Positions 42,780 to 54,300 of a DNA stretch of 57,122 bases are shown here, one piece after another. The DNA comes from Desulfurobacterium atlanticum (GTDB taxonomy: Bacteria; Aquificota; Aquificia; Desulfurobacteriales; Desulfurobacteriaceae). The notes beneath the pieces were generated by a model. That model had not been told where the DNA came from and ran no database searches. It was given only the letters and a program-made list of their open reading frames with translations. The stretch lies in the NCBI RefSeq assembly GCF_900188395.1, contig NZ_FZOB01000009.1, positions 1 to 57,122 on the forward strand, in the 5' to 3' direction. The first letter of the stretch is position 1; every line of letters starts with the position of its first letter. Made by a program: the position numbers and the translations under genes.

Positions 42780-43982
42780 ATGAAATATAAACTCTTCATG
42801 GACCCTGTTTACGATGAATTTGTAATGGTAGAAAGAAACGGCGTAGAAGAGATGATAATAAACTCTCCTATCATGCAACGGCTAAGATACATAAGACAGC
42901 TTGGTCCTTGCTATTTTGTGTATCCTGGAGCAGAACATACAAGATTCCAGCACTCTCTGGGAGTTTACTGGCTCGTTCATAAAGCGTTTAACTTTCTTGA
43001 AAAAAGGGGGTTTTCTTTTGATAAGGAAGTAAAGTTTTATGTTTCAATTGCCGCTCTAACCCACGATTTTGGACATTCACCGTTTTCCCATGCTCTTGAA
43101 AACAGCATAGTTCCTTATAAACATGAAGAACTTACAATAAAAGCTTTAGAGATTCTTGAAAATAAAAAAATAATTGATAAAACCACTGTGGAAAAGGTAA
43201 AAGATATAATTGAAAAGAACTTTCATCTTCCATTTGCATATCAACTTATATCAAGTCAACTTGACTGCGATAGACTGGATTATCTGAGAAGAGATGCTTT
43301 CTATACAGGTGTTAGTTTTGGTAAGGTTGACGTTAACAGAATTCTTGCATCAATAGATCTTTATGAAAACAATCTTGTATGGAACTATAAAGGATTTAAT
43401 GCTCTTGAATCATACGTAATGTCAAGGTATCAGATGTATTGGGCTGTTTATTTCCATCCTGTCAACATATCTGCTCAAGTTTTGCTTCAAAAAATGTTAA
43501 AAAGATTAAGATTTCTTCTTTTGAATGGAACAGATGTTGAGATGGATTCCCTTTTAAAGGAAACCATTATAGATAAAGATATTGAAAAATTTTTTCTACT
43601 AACAGATGCCTCCATAATATCATCTGTGTATCAGTTTACTCTTTCAAGAGATTCCATTTTAAGGGATTTAAGCACTCGCTTTGTTAAAAGGCAGTTTTTT
43701 AAACCCATAGAAATTGAAAGTCCACAGATAGTCCTTGATGCAAAAGAGAAGCTTATAAACAACGGTTATGACCCGGATTACTATATGGCTCTTATAGAAC
43801 CGGCAAAAGTAGCTTACTCTTACTATTCTCCAAGAAAACTTGATGCAATACTTGTAAAAATGAATGATCACGTTGTAGAGGAAGTATCAAACATCGCCCC
43901 AACCGACGCTCTAAAATCTTTGTCAAGAAAAGTTAAGAAAACGATTCTTTTTATACCTTCCGAGTTGAACTTTAAAGTGTGA
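42780..43982 (+). CDS. HD-domain phosphohydrolase (dGTPase/SAMHD1-like)
   Basis: 400 residues. The metal-binding HD set is clear: RFQHSLGVYWL with His58, HDFGHSPFSHALE with His95-Asp96, and a later aspartate in QLDCDRLDYLRRDAFYTG. This matches the YdhJ/SAMHD1-like branch of HD hydrolases, whose members cleave dNTPs or unknown phosphoesters. The substrate here is not known. It is a single gene, divergent from the phosphohexomutase, and ends at a strong terminator. Start ATG 42780... the exact site has GGAGAAAG in front (one base uncertain in my count does not change the frame). Confidence 0.85.
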   Translation: MKYKLFMDPVYDEFVMVERNGVEEMIINSPIMQRLRYIRQLGPCYFVYPGAEHTRFQHSLGVYWLVHKAFNFLEKRGFSFDKEVKFYVSIAALTHDFGHSPFSHALENSIVPYKHEELTIKALEILENKKIIDKTTVEKVKDIIEKNFHLPFAYQLISSQLDCDRLDYLRRDAFYTGVSFGKVDVNRILASIDLYENNLVWNYKGFNALESYVMSRYQMYWAVYFHPVNISAQVLLQKMLKRLRFLLLNGTDVEMDSLLKETIIDKDIEKFFLLTDASIISSVYQFTLSRDSILRDLSTRFVKRQFFKPIEIESPQIVLDAKEKLINNGYDPDYYMALIEPAKVAYSYYSPRKLDAILVKMNDHVVEEVSNIAPTDALKSLSRKVKKTILFIPSELNFKV

Positions 43983-44022
43983 AATAGAAAAAATAAATAT
44001 CAGCATTTATGTAGGTAAAAAT

Positions 44023-44049
44023 AAGGGACGGCTTGAACAACCGTCCCTT
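44023..44049. terminator. Terminator between convergent genes
   Basis: AAGGGACGG pairs with CCGTCCCTT (9 bp, 44023-44031 with 44041-44049) around a 9-base loop, between the HD hydrolase and the phosphoesterase lipoprotein genes. It can serve both directions. Confidence 0.7.
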
Positions 44050-44063
44050 GCAAATCTATCAGG

Positions 44064-46736
44064 TTATTTCACAATGATATCTGTTTCAGCAGTTGGATAG
44101 ATTTGAGGAGTATCGTTATAATATCCCACTACTCCAACAACATCAATAGTATCTCCAGCATTTACAAATGTAGATGGGTCAAATCCTGCTTTTCCACAAT
44201 AAACAGTTAAAGTATTAACTCCATCAGTTACAGTTACACTTGAGGAAGATACATTCTCAATTGTTACATTGGTAAGTTTAACAAGCATTCCAGCATAGCT
44301 TTCTATATTTTGAATAGATGCTTCAGCAGGTTCTGGTAAATCTCCTTCTCCTGTAATAGTAAAATCTGTTTCAGAATCTGGCTTTATTTCAACCATCCCA
44401 CTGTAAGAAGTTAACGTTCCACTAATAGTTACAAGAGAACCAACGGTTACGTCATCAGGAATATTTGAATAAACAGCTATTCCTTGAGTATCATCCTGAA
44501 CAAAGATGAGATTACCAAAATCAGCAGTCACAACACCGGATACCTGAATATCTTTTCCTTCAAGTTCAGAATAGTTGTCATAAGCTTCCTTAATAGAGTC
44601 AAGAACAATTACAGAAGTTGTGTTATCTGTAACTGTTTCATTTTCAGAAGAGGTAGAAACAATTTCTATATCTGAATTAGTACGTGGAAAGATTTCCGGT
44701 TTATCAATATAGTATCCGATAACACCTGTAACATTAACAACATCACCCACATTTACCAGAGAAGAAATTCCAAGTCCAGCCTTATCGTAAATTGTAAGAG
44801 TATTCGCTCCATCACTTATGGTTACACTTGAAGAAGATACATCACTAACTGTAACATTTGAAATTTTCACAAGAGTTCCAAGATTATCCATAACTTCATC
44901 AAGTGTAATTTCCTTTGGAGATGGAACTTCACTTTCTCCGTTGATAGTTACATTATCTGCGTTAACTGGAACTATTTCAACCATACCGTTATACTTTGTC
45001 AACTCTCCACTTACTGTTACATTTGAGCCAACAGAAAGTTTATCAGCAACTTCGGAAGCTTCCCCAAGCCACACAGCAATACCTTCAGAATCATCCTGAA
45101 TGAAAACAAGGTTTCCAAATTTTGCAGTTACAACACCTGTAGCCTGAACAATAGTATTCTCCAAAGAATCGTAATCTTCATAAGCTTCAGCAATAGAGTT
45201 TAATACAGTTACCTGTGATGCAATATCCTGATGACCGTAAATAGTTACATCATCAGCACTTACAAGTTTTAGCTCTTTTGTTCCTCTAAATTGGGTAACC
45301 TGAGCTCTCATTTTTATCATATCACCGGGAGAGAATTCAGGATGATGACAATCTCCAGCCCATACAACTATTGAGCCTGTATCATCCTTAATTGTAAGAA
45401 GATTTCCATCATAAGCTGTAGTAACAACTGTTGCATTTACTGTAACAAAACGACCGTAGTAATATTCAAAATTTGTGTCATCTGTAATTTCTGAGATTTT
45501 CATTTCAGGGTTATCTGAAAACTTATACACAATCGTTCTATTATAAAATTCACCATCTGAAGTTCTTACAGATATTTCAACATCATGGTTTCTATTGTCT
45601 ATAACTGTAGGCGTAATAGTTCCTGTCACGTGATACCATGTAATTTTCGGAGTAACTACTGGTTTTACATCAAAGCAAACAGGTGTTCCGTTATCTATCG
45701 TGTAACAAACATCTTCAACTGTTTTATTCTCATAATAAACATTGAATTCTGCAGCCACAGGTTCATTTATTACAACATCCACAGGATTTAAAAGATTTAT
45801 CTGTTTCGTTTTGCCTATACCTTTATAAAACCTGTTTATCTCACCATCTTTAATGTAGTAAACTGCATAACCTATTGGGTTTCCGTCAGGTGTCTTTCCA
45901 GTCTGCCACCAATCACCGCACGGTGCACCATCCTGATATTCGGGAATACCGTCTCTATAGATAACTCTATTATCATGAGTATGCCCCGCTACTATTGCTA
46001 TGTGACCCTTATAAGGCTTGATTATATCCATAAAAGCAGAATAACTTTCATCTTCCCATGAACCAAGTGGCTGATGATATGCAATAATAATAAATTTGTC
46101 TTTATTTGCTTCAAGATCCTCTTTAAGCCAATCAAGCTGCTCCTGTGGAAGCCTAACTGCCCTGTATCCTGTTTCAGGAATCTCTTCAGGATCAAGCATT
46201 ACAAAGTGATAGTTGCCTTTATCGTAAGAATAATAAGTTGTATCTTTATCCTTATCTATATACTCAAAAATTAAGCCGTTTCCATATCTTGGATCATCTT
46301 TATCAATATCGTTAACTTTTATACCTGCCTGATCATGATTTCCCGGAGCAAAGAGAAAAGGAATTCCAGAATCAACAATTGGATTATAAATGGTTGATTC
46401 AACAAGTTTAAACCATCTTTCATCTGTATCAAGATCATGGCTATCAGCAAGAGCAACTATATCACCTGTGTCAACGACAACCTCCGGCTCCATAGAAAGA
46501 ACTTCTGCTACTGCTTTTTTCATTGTTGTCACAGGGGGAATTGTTCCTCCGAAAACATCAGCAACTTCTGTGTCGTTTGTTAGGTGAATATCGGCAAAGT
46601 GAGTGAAAAACGCTTCTCCGTACTTTGTTTCATTGTTCGCTTCATTATTTACACCATTACTACAACCAGCACCTGCCAGAAGACAAGAAGCAGAAAGCAC
46701 AACCAATAATAATCTGCTTTTTTTAAAGACAGCCAT
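44064..46736 (-). CDS. Large surface lipoprotein: metallophosphoesterase plus OB-fold repeats
   Basis: 890 residues. A lipoprotein signal ends in the lipobox LAGAGC. Residues about 40-310 are a calcineurin-like phosphoesterase with all metal motifs: FADIH, DTGDIVA, GNHDQ, the YHQPLG histidine and GHTHDN. The rest is beta rich and includes a tandem duplication of about 185 residues (about 505-700 and 711-890); each unit has NLxFxQDDxxGIAV, KYNGMVEI-type strands and SSSSVTxxDGxNTLT, which look like paired OB-type folds. The tail probably binds a polymer, and the enzyme acts on an extracellular phosphoester such as nucleotide or nucleic-acid phosphate. It is a single gene behind the rpoC terminator. 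Confidence 0.8.
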   Translation of the reverse strand: MAVFKKSRLLLVVLSASCLLAGAGCSNGVNNEANNETKYGEAFFTHFADIHLTNDTEVADVFGGTIPPVTTMKKAVAEVLSMEPEVVVDTGDIVALADSHDLDTDERWFKLVESTIYNPIVDSGIPFLFAPGNHDQAGIKVNDIDKDDPRYGNGLIFEYIDKDKDTTYYSYDKGNYHFVMLDPEEIPETGYRAVRLPQEQLDWLKEDLEANKDKFIIIAYHQPLGSWEDESYSAFMDIIKPYKGHIAIVAGHTHDNRVIYRDGIPEYQDGAPCGDWWQTGKTPDGNPIGYAVYYIKDGEINRFYKGIGKTKQINLLNPVDVVINEPVAAEFNVYYENKTVEDVCYTIDNGTPVCFDVKPVVTPKITWYHVTGTITPTVIDNRNHDVEISVRTSDGEFYNRTIVYKFSDNPEMKISEITDDTNFEYYYGRFVTVNATVVTTAYDGNLLTIKDDTGSIVVWAGDCHHPEFSPGDMIKMRAQVTQFRGTKELKLVSADDVTIYGHQDIASQVTVLNSIAEAYEDYDSLENTIVQATGVVTAKFGNLVFIQDDSEGIAVWLGEASEVADKLSVGSNVTVSGELTKYNGMVEIVPVNADNVTINGESEVPSPKEITLDEVMDNLGTLVKISNVTVSDVSSSSVTISDGANTLTIYDKAGLGISSLVNVGDVVNVTGVIGYYIDKPEIFPRTNSDIEIVSTSSENETVTDNTTSVIVLDSIKEAYDNYSELEGKDIQVSGVVTADFGNLIFVQDDTQGIAVYSNIPDDVTVGSLVTISGTLTSYSGMVEIKPDSETDFTITGEGDLPEPAEASIQNIESYAGMLVKLTNVTIENVSSSSVTVTDGVNTLTVYCGKAGFDPSTFVNAGDTIDVVGVVGYYNDTPQIYPTAETDIIVK

Positions 46737-46818
46737 GGCACTTCCTCCTTTAAATTTTTAAAAATTTTTGCCATGGCAATAATAATTTCTAATTAGTTAA
46801 ATTTCCGTTAAAAATAAA

Positions 46819-46846
46819 AAAAAAGGGGGCAAAAGCCCCCTTTTTT
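46819..46846 (-). terminator. Terminator of the rpoBC operon
   Basis: GGGGGC-AAAA-GCCCCC (46825-46840) is embedded between an A-tract and T-tract, so on the minus strand the stem is followed by a run of at least eight T. It lies 21 bases after the rpoC stop. Confidence 0.9.
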
Positions 46847-46866
46847 AACTGGATTAACCTTAAAAC

Positions 46867-49800
46867 TTATTCTTTATCCTCTTCATCTTTGGACTTTTCA
46901 CAATACTGCCATGAAACTTTCCTGTATTCTTTCCTTCCGGTACCTGCAGGAATCAGTCTTCCGATAATCACGTTTTCTTTGAGACCTCTTAAGTAATCTC
47001 TCTTTCCTCTTACCGCGGCTTCAGAAAGAACTCTTGTTGTTTCCTGGAATGAAGCAGCGGAGATAAAGCTTTCGGTAGAAAGAGCAGCTTTAGTAATACC
47101 TGTGAGAACAGGTTTTGCTTTAGGAGGTCTCTTACCCTCCTCAAAAAGCTTTGCTCTTACCTTTTCAAACTCTTCTCTGTCAACAATCTCTTCAACGAGG
47201 AAGTTACTGTCACCTGCATCTTCTATCTTAACTTTTCTAAGCATTCTCTTAATAATCACCTCAAAATGCTTGTCGTTAATCTCAACACCCTGAGCACGGT
47301 AAACAGACTGAACTTCGTCAAGGAGGAATTTTTCTACAGCTCTTTCACCCATTATTGCAAGAATATCATGAGGGTTGAGCTGACCATCAGTTAGCGGCTC
47401 TCCTGCTTTCACATAATCGCCGGTTCTAACATAAATGTACTTACCTTTTGGAACTTCGTATTCTCTCTTAACACCTGTTTCAGGGTTAAGAATTGTTATC
47501 TTTTTCTTGGCTCTTTCAGTTTCAACATACACTTTACCGTCTATCTCTGCAAGAATAGCAGCATCTTTCGGCTTTCTTGCCTCAAGAAGCTCAGCAACCC
47601 TTGGGAGACCACCTGTAATATCTTTTGTACCACCTATTTTACGAGGGAGTCTTGCAAGCTGAGTACCGACTGTAACCCTTTCCCCCTCTTTAACCATTAC
47701 ACGGGAACCAACTGGAAGAGGATAGAAATCAATAACTTTACCATTATCATCAACAATCTCAATTGTAGGCTCATAGGGAAGTGTTCTGTACTCAAGAATT
47801 ACCGGTTCTGTTTCTGAAATTGTTACACCTGGAATAATGTCTTTGTACCTTACATTTCCAGCCCTTAGAGCAAGGATAGGAACAGCAAGAGGATCCCATT
47901 CAACAAGGATTGTGCCCTTTTTAACTTTCTGTCCATCTTCAACTCTTAAGTAAGAACCGTAAGGTATATCATATCTTTCAAGATGTTTACCTGTTTTTTC
48001 GTCAATAACGGCAATTTTACCTGCTCTATTTATAACAATAACATTTCCTTCTGTATCCTTGATGGTATTAACGTCAAAAATTTTTACAACACCATCATGT
48101 TTTGCTCTGTATTCGGAAGCCTCAGCGCCACGCATAGCAATACCACCAATATGGAAAGTACGCATTGTAAGCTGAGTTCCCGGTTCACCAATAGACTGAG
48201 CAGCAATAATTCCAACTGCTTCTCCAAGCTGAACTTCTCTTCTTCTTGCAAGATCCAGTCCATAACACTTGGCACATACGCCAAAATCGGCTTTACAGGT
48301 CATAACAGATCTTATCTTAACACTATCTATACCGAGGTCCTCAATCCTTTGTGCCATTTCTTCAGAAATAAGTTCATTTTTGTGAACAAGAATTTCTCCG
48401 GTTATAGGATCAACTATATCTTCAGCTGCATATCTTCCTGCAATTCTTCTTGCAAGTGGAACGATAATTTCACCTGCTTCCATAAGAGCAGACATATCTA
48501 TACCATCATCGCATCCACAATCTTCCATTGTAATAATTACATCTTGAGCAACATCAGCAAGTCTTCTTGTAAGGTATCCGGCGTCAGCTGTTTTAAGGGC
48601 AGTATCTGCAAGACCTTTCCTCGCACCGTGAGTAGAGATGAAGTACTCAAGAACTGTCAATCCTTCACGGAAGTTAGAGATAATAGGAGTTTCAATAATT
48701 TCACCTGAAGGTTTTGCCATAAGACCTCTTAAACCTGCAAGCTGACGAATCTGTGTTTGACTACCACGGGCTCCTGAGGAGAGCATCATATAAACAGGAT
48801 TAAATGTTCCATCATTCGGAACTCTTCCCCTGCTATTTATATCGTGAGTTTTCATGTATTCCATCATATCTTTCGTTATCTGTTCTGTAACTCTGGTCCA
48901 TATATCAACAATTTTGTTGTATCTCTCATCTTTTGAAAGAAGCCCTTTTCTGTACCCTTCTTCTATCATCTCAACTTCTTTCTTTGCCTTTTCTATAAGT
49001 TCTTTTTTTGTAGGTGGAATGTGAAGGTCATCTATACCTATGGAAAGTCCGCCCATAGTGGCAAGGAGAAATCCATTCTCTTTTAGCCTATCAAGCATAT
49101 CTATCGTAGTTTCATTACCGTAGCGTTTATGAATATCGGCTATCATAGCAGCAATGGCTTTCTTACTCATAACCTTATTAAGGAACGGATAATCTTCAGG
49201 GAGGAGAAGGTTAAACTTAACTCTTCCTGCTGTTGTTTCAATGATTTCAGGTTTGCCAGAGGCGCTTTTTTCCGCCGGTATTCTAACTTTAATCTTTGCA
49301 TGAAGTTCTATCAATCCAAGGTCAAGAGCTCTTAAAACTTCATCAAAATTTGCAAACGCCTTTCCTTCACCTTTAGCACCTTTCTTCTCAAGTGTAATGT
49401 AGTAAAGTCCTAAAACCATATCCTGTGAAGGAACGGCAAGAGGTTTACCGTGGGCTGGAGAAAGAATATTCTGGGTAGAAAGCATGAGAGTATAAGCTTC
49501 AAGCTGAGCTTCAAGAGAAAGGGGAACATGAACAGCCATCTGGTCACCGTCAAAGTCAGCGTTAAAAGCTGTACAAACAAGAGGATGAAGCTTAATAGCT
49601 TTACCTTCAACAAGCACAGGCTCAAAAGCCTGGACAGAAACCCTGTGAAGTGTTGGAGCACGGTTGAGGAGTACTGGATGTTCTTTAATAACTTCTTCAA
49701 GACATTCCCATACAACAGGATCCTGTCTCTCAACCATCTTTTTGGCTTGTTTTACAGTATTTGCATACCCTTTTTCTTCAAGTCTTCTGTAAATAAACGG

Positions 49801-51291
49801 TTTAAAAAGCTCAAGAGCCATTATCTTTGGAAGACCACACTGATGCATTTTAAGGTCTGGACCAATAACAATAACAGCACGACCTGAATAGTCAACCCTT
49901 TTACCAAGAAGGTTCTGCCTGAATCTCCCCTGCTTTCCTCTTAAAACATCTGAAAGGGATTTAAGAGGATGTCCTTTTGAGCTTCTTACAGGTCTTCCTC
50001 TACGGCCGTTATCAATAAGAGTATCAACCGCTTCCTGAAGCATACGTTTCTCATTTCTTATGATAATATCAGGAGCATCAAGTTCTATGAGCCTCTTCAA
50101 ACGGTTATTTCTGTTTATAACCCTTCTGTAGAGATCATTAAGGTCTGAAGTTGCAAATCTTCCCCCTTCAAGAGGAACAAGAGGGCGGAGTTCAGGAGGA
50201 AGAACAGGTAAAACTTCAAGAACCATCCATTCAGGTTTATTATCACTTTCAATAAATGCTTCGGTAAGTCTTAATCTTTTTACCAGCTTCTTCAGTTTAG
50301 CTTCGGTAGTATCTTTTCTTGTAGCTCTTCTAATTTCTTCTTTAACAAGCTCTTTACTTTGAATTTTGCCTATTTCAACAAGGTAGTCTATATACCAATC
50401 AAGGGCTTTTCCGCCTTTTTCAATCTTTAATGTGCAGGTCTCAGCAATTTTTTTATAGTCTTCGTAAGGGATTATCTGTCCTTTTTCAAGGTTGCTGTCT
50501 CCAGGTTCAATAACTACAACAAGAGTGTTTTTTACAATACCTATAATTGTATCTTCCGAGAGACCGGTATAGTAAGAAATCGTTTCGACAGCAGCTTTAA
50601 AAACATTCGGAAGTCTTTTTTGAAGATCACTGTTAATGCTGTCTATCTCGCCAGAGTACATCCTTATCTCTTCACGAAGTTCCTCTGCAAGTTCCTCAAG
50701 ATTGACCCTTTTAAGTGCTTCTTTTATCGCTTCAGCACCTATCCCGACTTCAAATGCATCTTCCCCAAGTTCTTCTATCTTCTCTCTGTATTCCTCTTCT
50801 GTTAAAATCTGAAACTGCTCAAGTCCTGTTTCCTCTTCATCTCCAGGGTCAAGTACTATATAGCTTTCAAAATAAACTACTCTCTCAACTTCACGAACAG
50901 AAAGACCGAGAAGAGCACCTATCTTACTTGGAACAGATTTAACATACCAGATATGGGTGCAGGGAGCTGCAAGGTCTATATGCCCAAACCTTTTTCTTCT
51001 CTCTTTAGAGAGAGTTACTTCAACACCACATCTATCACATATAACACCTTTATATTTTGAACCTCTATATTTACCGCAGAGACATTCAAAATCTCTTACA
51101 GGACCGAATATTTTTGCACAGAAAAGTCCATCTTTTTCAGGTTTTAATGTCCTGTAGTTTAAAGTCTCGGGAAGTTTTACTTCACCATAGGACCACTCTC
51201 TTATCTTTTCAGGAGAAGCAAGTCCTATCTCTATAGCATCAAAATCAAAAGTTTTTGGTTCTTCTGAGAAAATTATCTCTTTTTTCTTCAC
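46867..51291 (-). CDS. rpoC: DNA-directed RNA polymerase subunit beta-prime
   Basis: 1474 residues of the largest RNA polymerase subunit. Hallmarks are the N-terminal zinc site [21 protein letters not shown] (shown in part), the catalytic [12 protein letters not shown] with three metal-ligand aspartates, the rudder/lid region [20 protein letters not shown] and the trigger-loop region around [20 protein letters not shown], then [12 protein letters not shown]. No large lineage insertion was seen. It follows rpoB with a hairpin in the 53-base gap. The start codon is ATG 51291 behind AAGGAGGAGC. Confidence 0.99.
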   Translation of the reverse strand: MKKKEIIFSEEPKTFDFDAIEIGLASPEKIREWSYGEVKLPETLNYRTLKPEKDGLFCAKIFGPVRDFECLCGKYRGSKYKGVICDRCGVEVTLSKERRKRFGHIDLAAPCTHIWYVKSVPSKIGALLGLSVREVERVVYFESYIVLDPGDEEETGLEQFQILTEEEYREKIEELGEDAFEVGIGAEAIKEALKRVNLEELAEELREEIRMYSGEIDSINSDLQKRLPNVFKAAVETISYYTGLSEDTIIGIVKNTLVVVIEPGDSNLEKGQIIPYEDYKKIAETCTLKIEKGGKALDWYIDYLVEIGKIQSKELVKEEIRRATRKDTTEAKLKKLVKRLRLTEAFIESDNKPEWMVLEVLPVLPPELRPLVPLEGGRFATSDLNDLYRRVINRNNRLKRLIELDAPDIIIRNEKRMLQEAVDTLIDNGRRGRPVRSSKGHPLKSLSDVLRGKQGRFRQNLLGKRVDYSGRAVIVIGPDLKMHQCGLPKIMALELFKPFIYRRLEEKGYANTVKQAKKMVERQDPVVWECLEEVIKEHPVLLNRAPTLHRVSVQAFEPVLVEGKAIKLHPLVCTAFNADFDGDQMAVHVPLSLEAQLEAYTLMLSTQNILSPAHGKPLAVPSQDMVLGLYYITLEKKGAKGEGKAFANFDEVLRALDLGLIELHAKIKVRIPAEKSASGKPEIIETTAGRVKFNLLLPEDYPFLNKVMSKKAIAAMIADIHKRYGNETTIDMLDRLKENGFLLATMGGLSIGIDDLHIPPTKKELIEKAKKEVEMIEEGYRKGLLSKDERYNKIVDIWTRVTEQITKDMMEYMKTHDINSRGRVPNDGTFNPVYMMLSSGARGSQTQIRQLAGLRGLMAKPSGEIIETPIISNFREGLTVLEYFISTHGARKGLADTALKTADAGYLTRRLADVAQDVIITMEDCGCDDGIDMSALMEAGEIIVPLARRIAGRYAAEDIVDPITGEILVHKNELISEEMAQRIEDLGIDSVKIRSVMTCKADFGVCAKCYGLDLARRREVQLGEAVGIIAAQSIGEPGTQLTMRTFHIGGIAMRGAEASEYRAKHDGVVKIFDVNTIKDTEGNVIVINRAGKIAVIDEKTGKHLERYDIPYGSYLRVEDGQKVKKGTILVEWDPLAVPILALRAGNVRYKDIIPGVTISETEPVILEYRTLPYEPTIEIVDDNGKVIDFYPLPVGSRVMVKEGERVTVGTQLARLPRKIGGTKDITGGLPRVAELLEARKPKDAAILAEIDGKVYVETERAKKKITILNPETGVKREYEVPKGKYIYVRTGDYVKAGEPLTDGQLNPHDILAIMGERAVEKFLLDEVQSVYRAQGVEINDKHFEVIIKRMLRKVKIEDAGDSNFLVEEIVDREEFEKVRAKLFEEGKRPPKAKPVLTGITKAALSTESFISAASFQETTRVLSEAAVRGKRDYLRGLKENVIIGRLIPAGTGRKEYRKVSWQYCEKSKDEEDKE

Positions 51292-51317
51292 TACAGCTCC
51301 TCCTTAAAGGATTCTTT

Positions 51318-51341
51318 AAAAGGGGGATCTATCCCCCTTTT
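51318..51341 (-). terminator. Terminator-like hairpin between rpoB and rpoC
   Basis: AAAAGGGGGAT pairs perfectly with ATCCCCCTTTT around a 2-base core, 11 bp in all, between the rpoB stop and the rpoC ribosome site. It has only four T after the stem, which are part of the palindrome. It could lower expression of rpoC relative to rpoB or mark a processing point. Confidence 0.55.
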
Positions 51342-51344
51342 AAA

Positions 51345-54300
51345 TTACTTTTCCTCTTTATCTTCAAAAAGCTTTTCTGCTTCGCTTTTCTGTTCTTCAA
51401 CTTCTTCAATTTGCTTTATAAATTTCACATCAAGGGCAAGAGCTTTTAGCTCTCTTACAAGAACATTAAACGATTCAGGCAATCCAGGCTCAAAGGAATA
51501 CTTTCCTTTAACAATAGATTCATAAACCCTTGATCTTCCTTCAACGTCGTCAGATTTAACGGTTAACATTTCCTGGAGAGTGTATGCAGCACCGTATGCC
51601 TCAAGAGCCCACACTTCCATCTCTCCAAACCTCTGTCCACCAAACTGTGCCTTACCGCCGAGAGGCTGCTGAGTAATGAGAGAGTAAGGACCGGTAGATC
51701 GGGCATGAATCTTATCATCAGCAAGGTGAATAAGTTTAAGCATATACATATAACCAACAGTTACATCCTGATCAAAAGGCTCTCCTGTTAGTCCATCATA
51801 AACTGTCAATCTTCCTGTTTCTGGAAGTCCTGCCCTTTTTAGAAGTCTCTTTATCTCTTCCTCTTTAGCTCCCATAAATATCGGAGATTCAAATCTTATA
51901 CCTTTAGCAAGTTTTTTAGCCACTTCCCTCAACTCATCATCGGAAAGGGAGTCTATCAACTTGCTTATATTTTCATCATTATAGATAGCTTTTATCTCTT
52001 CTCTCACCATGTCAAGACCGACTTTTAAAAGTTTGTCTATCTTCTTGCCAAGTTCTTTTGCCGCAAGGCCAAGATGAGTTTCAAGGATCTGTCCCACGTT
52101 CATACGGGATGGAACACCAAGAGGGTTAAGAGTGATATCTATCGGCGTACCATCTTCAAGGAAAGGCATATCCTCTACAGGTCTTATTTGAGAAACGACA
52201 CCTTTGTTTCCGTGACGACCTGCCATTTTATCACCAACAGTAAGTTTTCTCTTTGTAGCAATGTAAACTTTAACAACCTTGTTAACGCCTGCTGGCAGGT
52301 CATGTCCCATTTCAAGAGCTTTTTTCTTCTCCTCGTAAATGTTTTCTATGAGAGCTATCTTATCAACAGCTTTTATCCTTATTTCTTTAAGTTTTTTCTC
52401 AACTTTAGAATCATCAATTATTGAAGGTTTTCTTAAAGCGAAGAAAACAACATCTCTGACTTTATCCTCGGTTATCTTTTCTCCAGCAGAAATCAAGATA
52501 TTTCCGTTGGCATCGTAAACGTCCTCTTTAACAGCTTTACCAAGAATCAACTCTGCAGCTCTGCGGTCTCTGTCCTCTTTAACTAGATTTATCTCTTCCT
52601 GTTTTGCCCTTTCAAGCTTTGCCTTTTCTTCACTTTCTATCAGCTGTGTTCTGACATCCTTCTTTTCACCTTTTCTTGAGAGAATCTTAACATCGATCAC
52701 AACACCTTCAATACCGTGAGGAACGTAGAGAGAAGAGTCTTTTACACCTTTTGCTTTCTCACCAAAAATAGCCTGAAGGAGTTTTTCCTCTGGTGTTAAA
52801 ACCTGCTCTCCCTTTGGAGTAACTTTCCCAACAAGAATATCTCCGGGTTTTACATAAGTACCTATTCTTACAATGCCCGATTCATCAAGATTTCTCAGGA
52901 GAGCTTCAGGAACACCAGGAATATCTCTTGTTATTTCTTCACGTCCAAGTTTTGTTTCAACAGCTTCACATTCAAGCTCCTGGATATGAATTGAAGTATA
53001 AACATCATCTTTTAACAATCTTTCACTTACTAAAATAGCATCCTCAAAGTTATACCCTCTCCATGGAATAAACGCTATAAGCACGTTTTTCCCGAGAGCA
53101 AGTTCACCATTGTCCATTGAAGGACCATCAGCTATTATCTGTCCCTTTTCTACTCTCTGTCCCTTTTTAACTATAGGACGCTGATTGATGCAGGTTTTCT
53201 GGTTTGATTTTTTGAATTTTTTAAGTTCGTAAACATCAAATCCGGTATCAACAGAGAGACCGCCCTCTGTAATCTCTTCAGGGTCAACCTTAACAATGAT
53301 TTTATCAGCAGTAACACTTTCAACAACACCAGAACGTTTTGCAACAACCGCTCCACGGCTAAATAGTGCAACCGGTTTTTCCATTCCTGTAGCAACAAGA
53401 GGTGCTTCCGTTTTAACAAGAGGAACAGCCTGACGCTGCATGTTTGAACCCATAAGGGCACGGTTAGCATCGTCATGCTCAAGGAACGGAATCAAAGAGG
53501 CAGATACAGAAAACACCTGTTTTGGAGAAACGTCCATAAATTGAACTTCTTCTTTTTTAACAAGTTTAAATTCGGCTTTGTGTCGTGCCATCACCATATC
53601 AGAAGTAAGATTACCTTCCTCATCAACAGGAGCGTTTGCCTGAGCTATGATGTAGTTTTCCTCTTCATCAGCTGTCATGTAAACAATTTCATCTGTTACT
53701 TTTCCATTAACAACCTTTCTATAAGGTGTTTCAAGGAATCCAAGCCAATTTATCTTTCCGTAAGTTGTTAAAGAGTTTATAAGACCGATGTTCTGACCTT
53801 CTGGTGTTTCAATAGGACAGATACGTCCATAGTGGGACGGGTGAACGTCACGAACCTCAAATCCGGCTCTTTCTCTTGTTAAACCGCCGGGACCAAGAGC
53901 AGAAAGACGTCTTTTGTGAGTTGTTTCTGAAAGTGGATTTGTCTGGTCCATAAACTGACAAAGCTGTGTTAAGTTGAAGAACTCATTAAGAGGATTTATA
54001 GCAGTTCTCGGATTTATTAAATCCTGAGGCATAACGGATTCTACATCTGCAACAGAAAGTTTTTCTCTCACAGCTTTTTCAAGCTTGAAGAGACCTGATT
54101 TAAATGCTATCTCTGCAAGCTCTCCAACACCTCTAACTCTTCTGTTGCCAAGATGATCAATATCGTCATAATCTCTTATTCCAGCATGAACTTCAAGGAG
54201 GGCTTTTACAGTTCCGACTATATCGGCTTTATGGAGAAGTCTTCCTGCTTCATCATAATCAGGTTCAACAGCAAATTTTTCAACACCTGAAATCTCAAGA

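Noticed and set aside
47983-48708. Long plus-strand ORF (241 codons) inside rpoC
   Set aside because: It lies fully antisense to the catalytic part of rpoC, has a cysteine/serine/asparagine-rich composition typical of shadow frames and no ribosome site.
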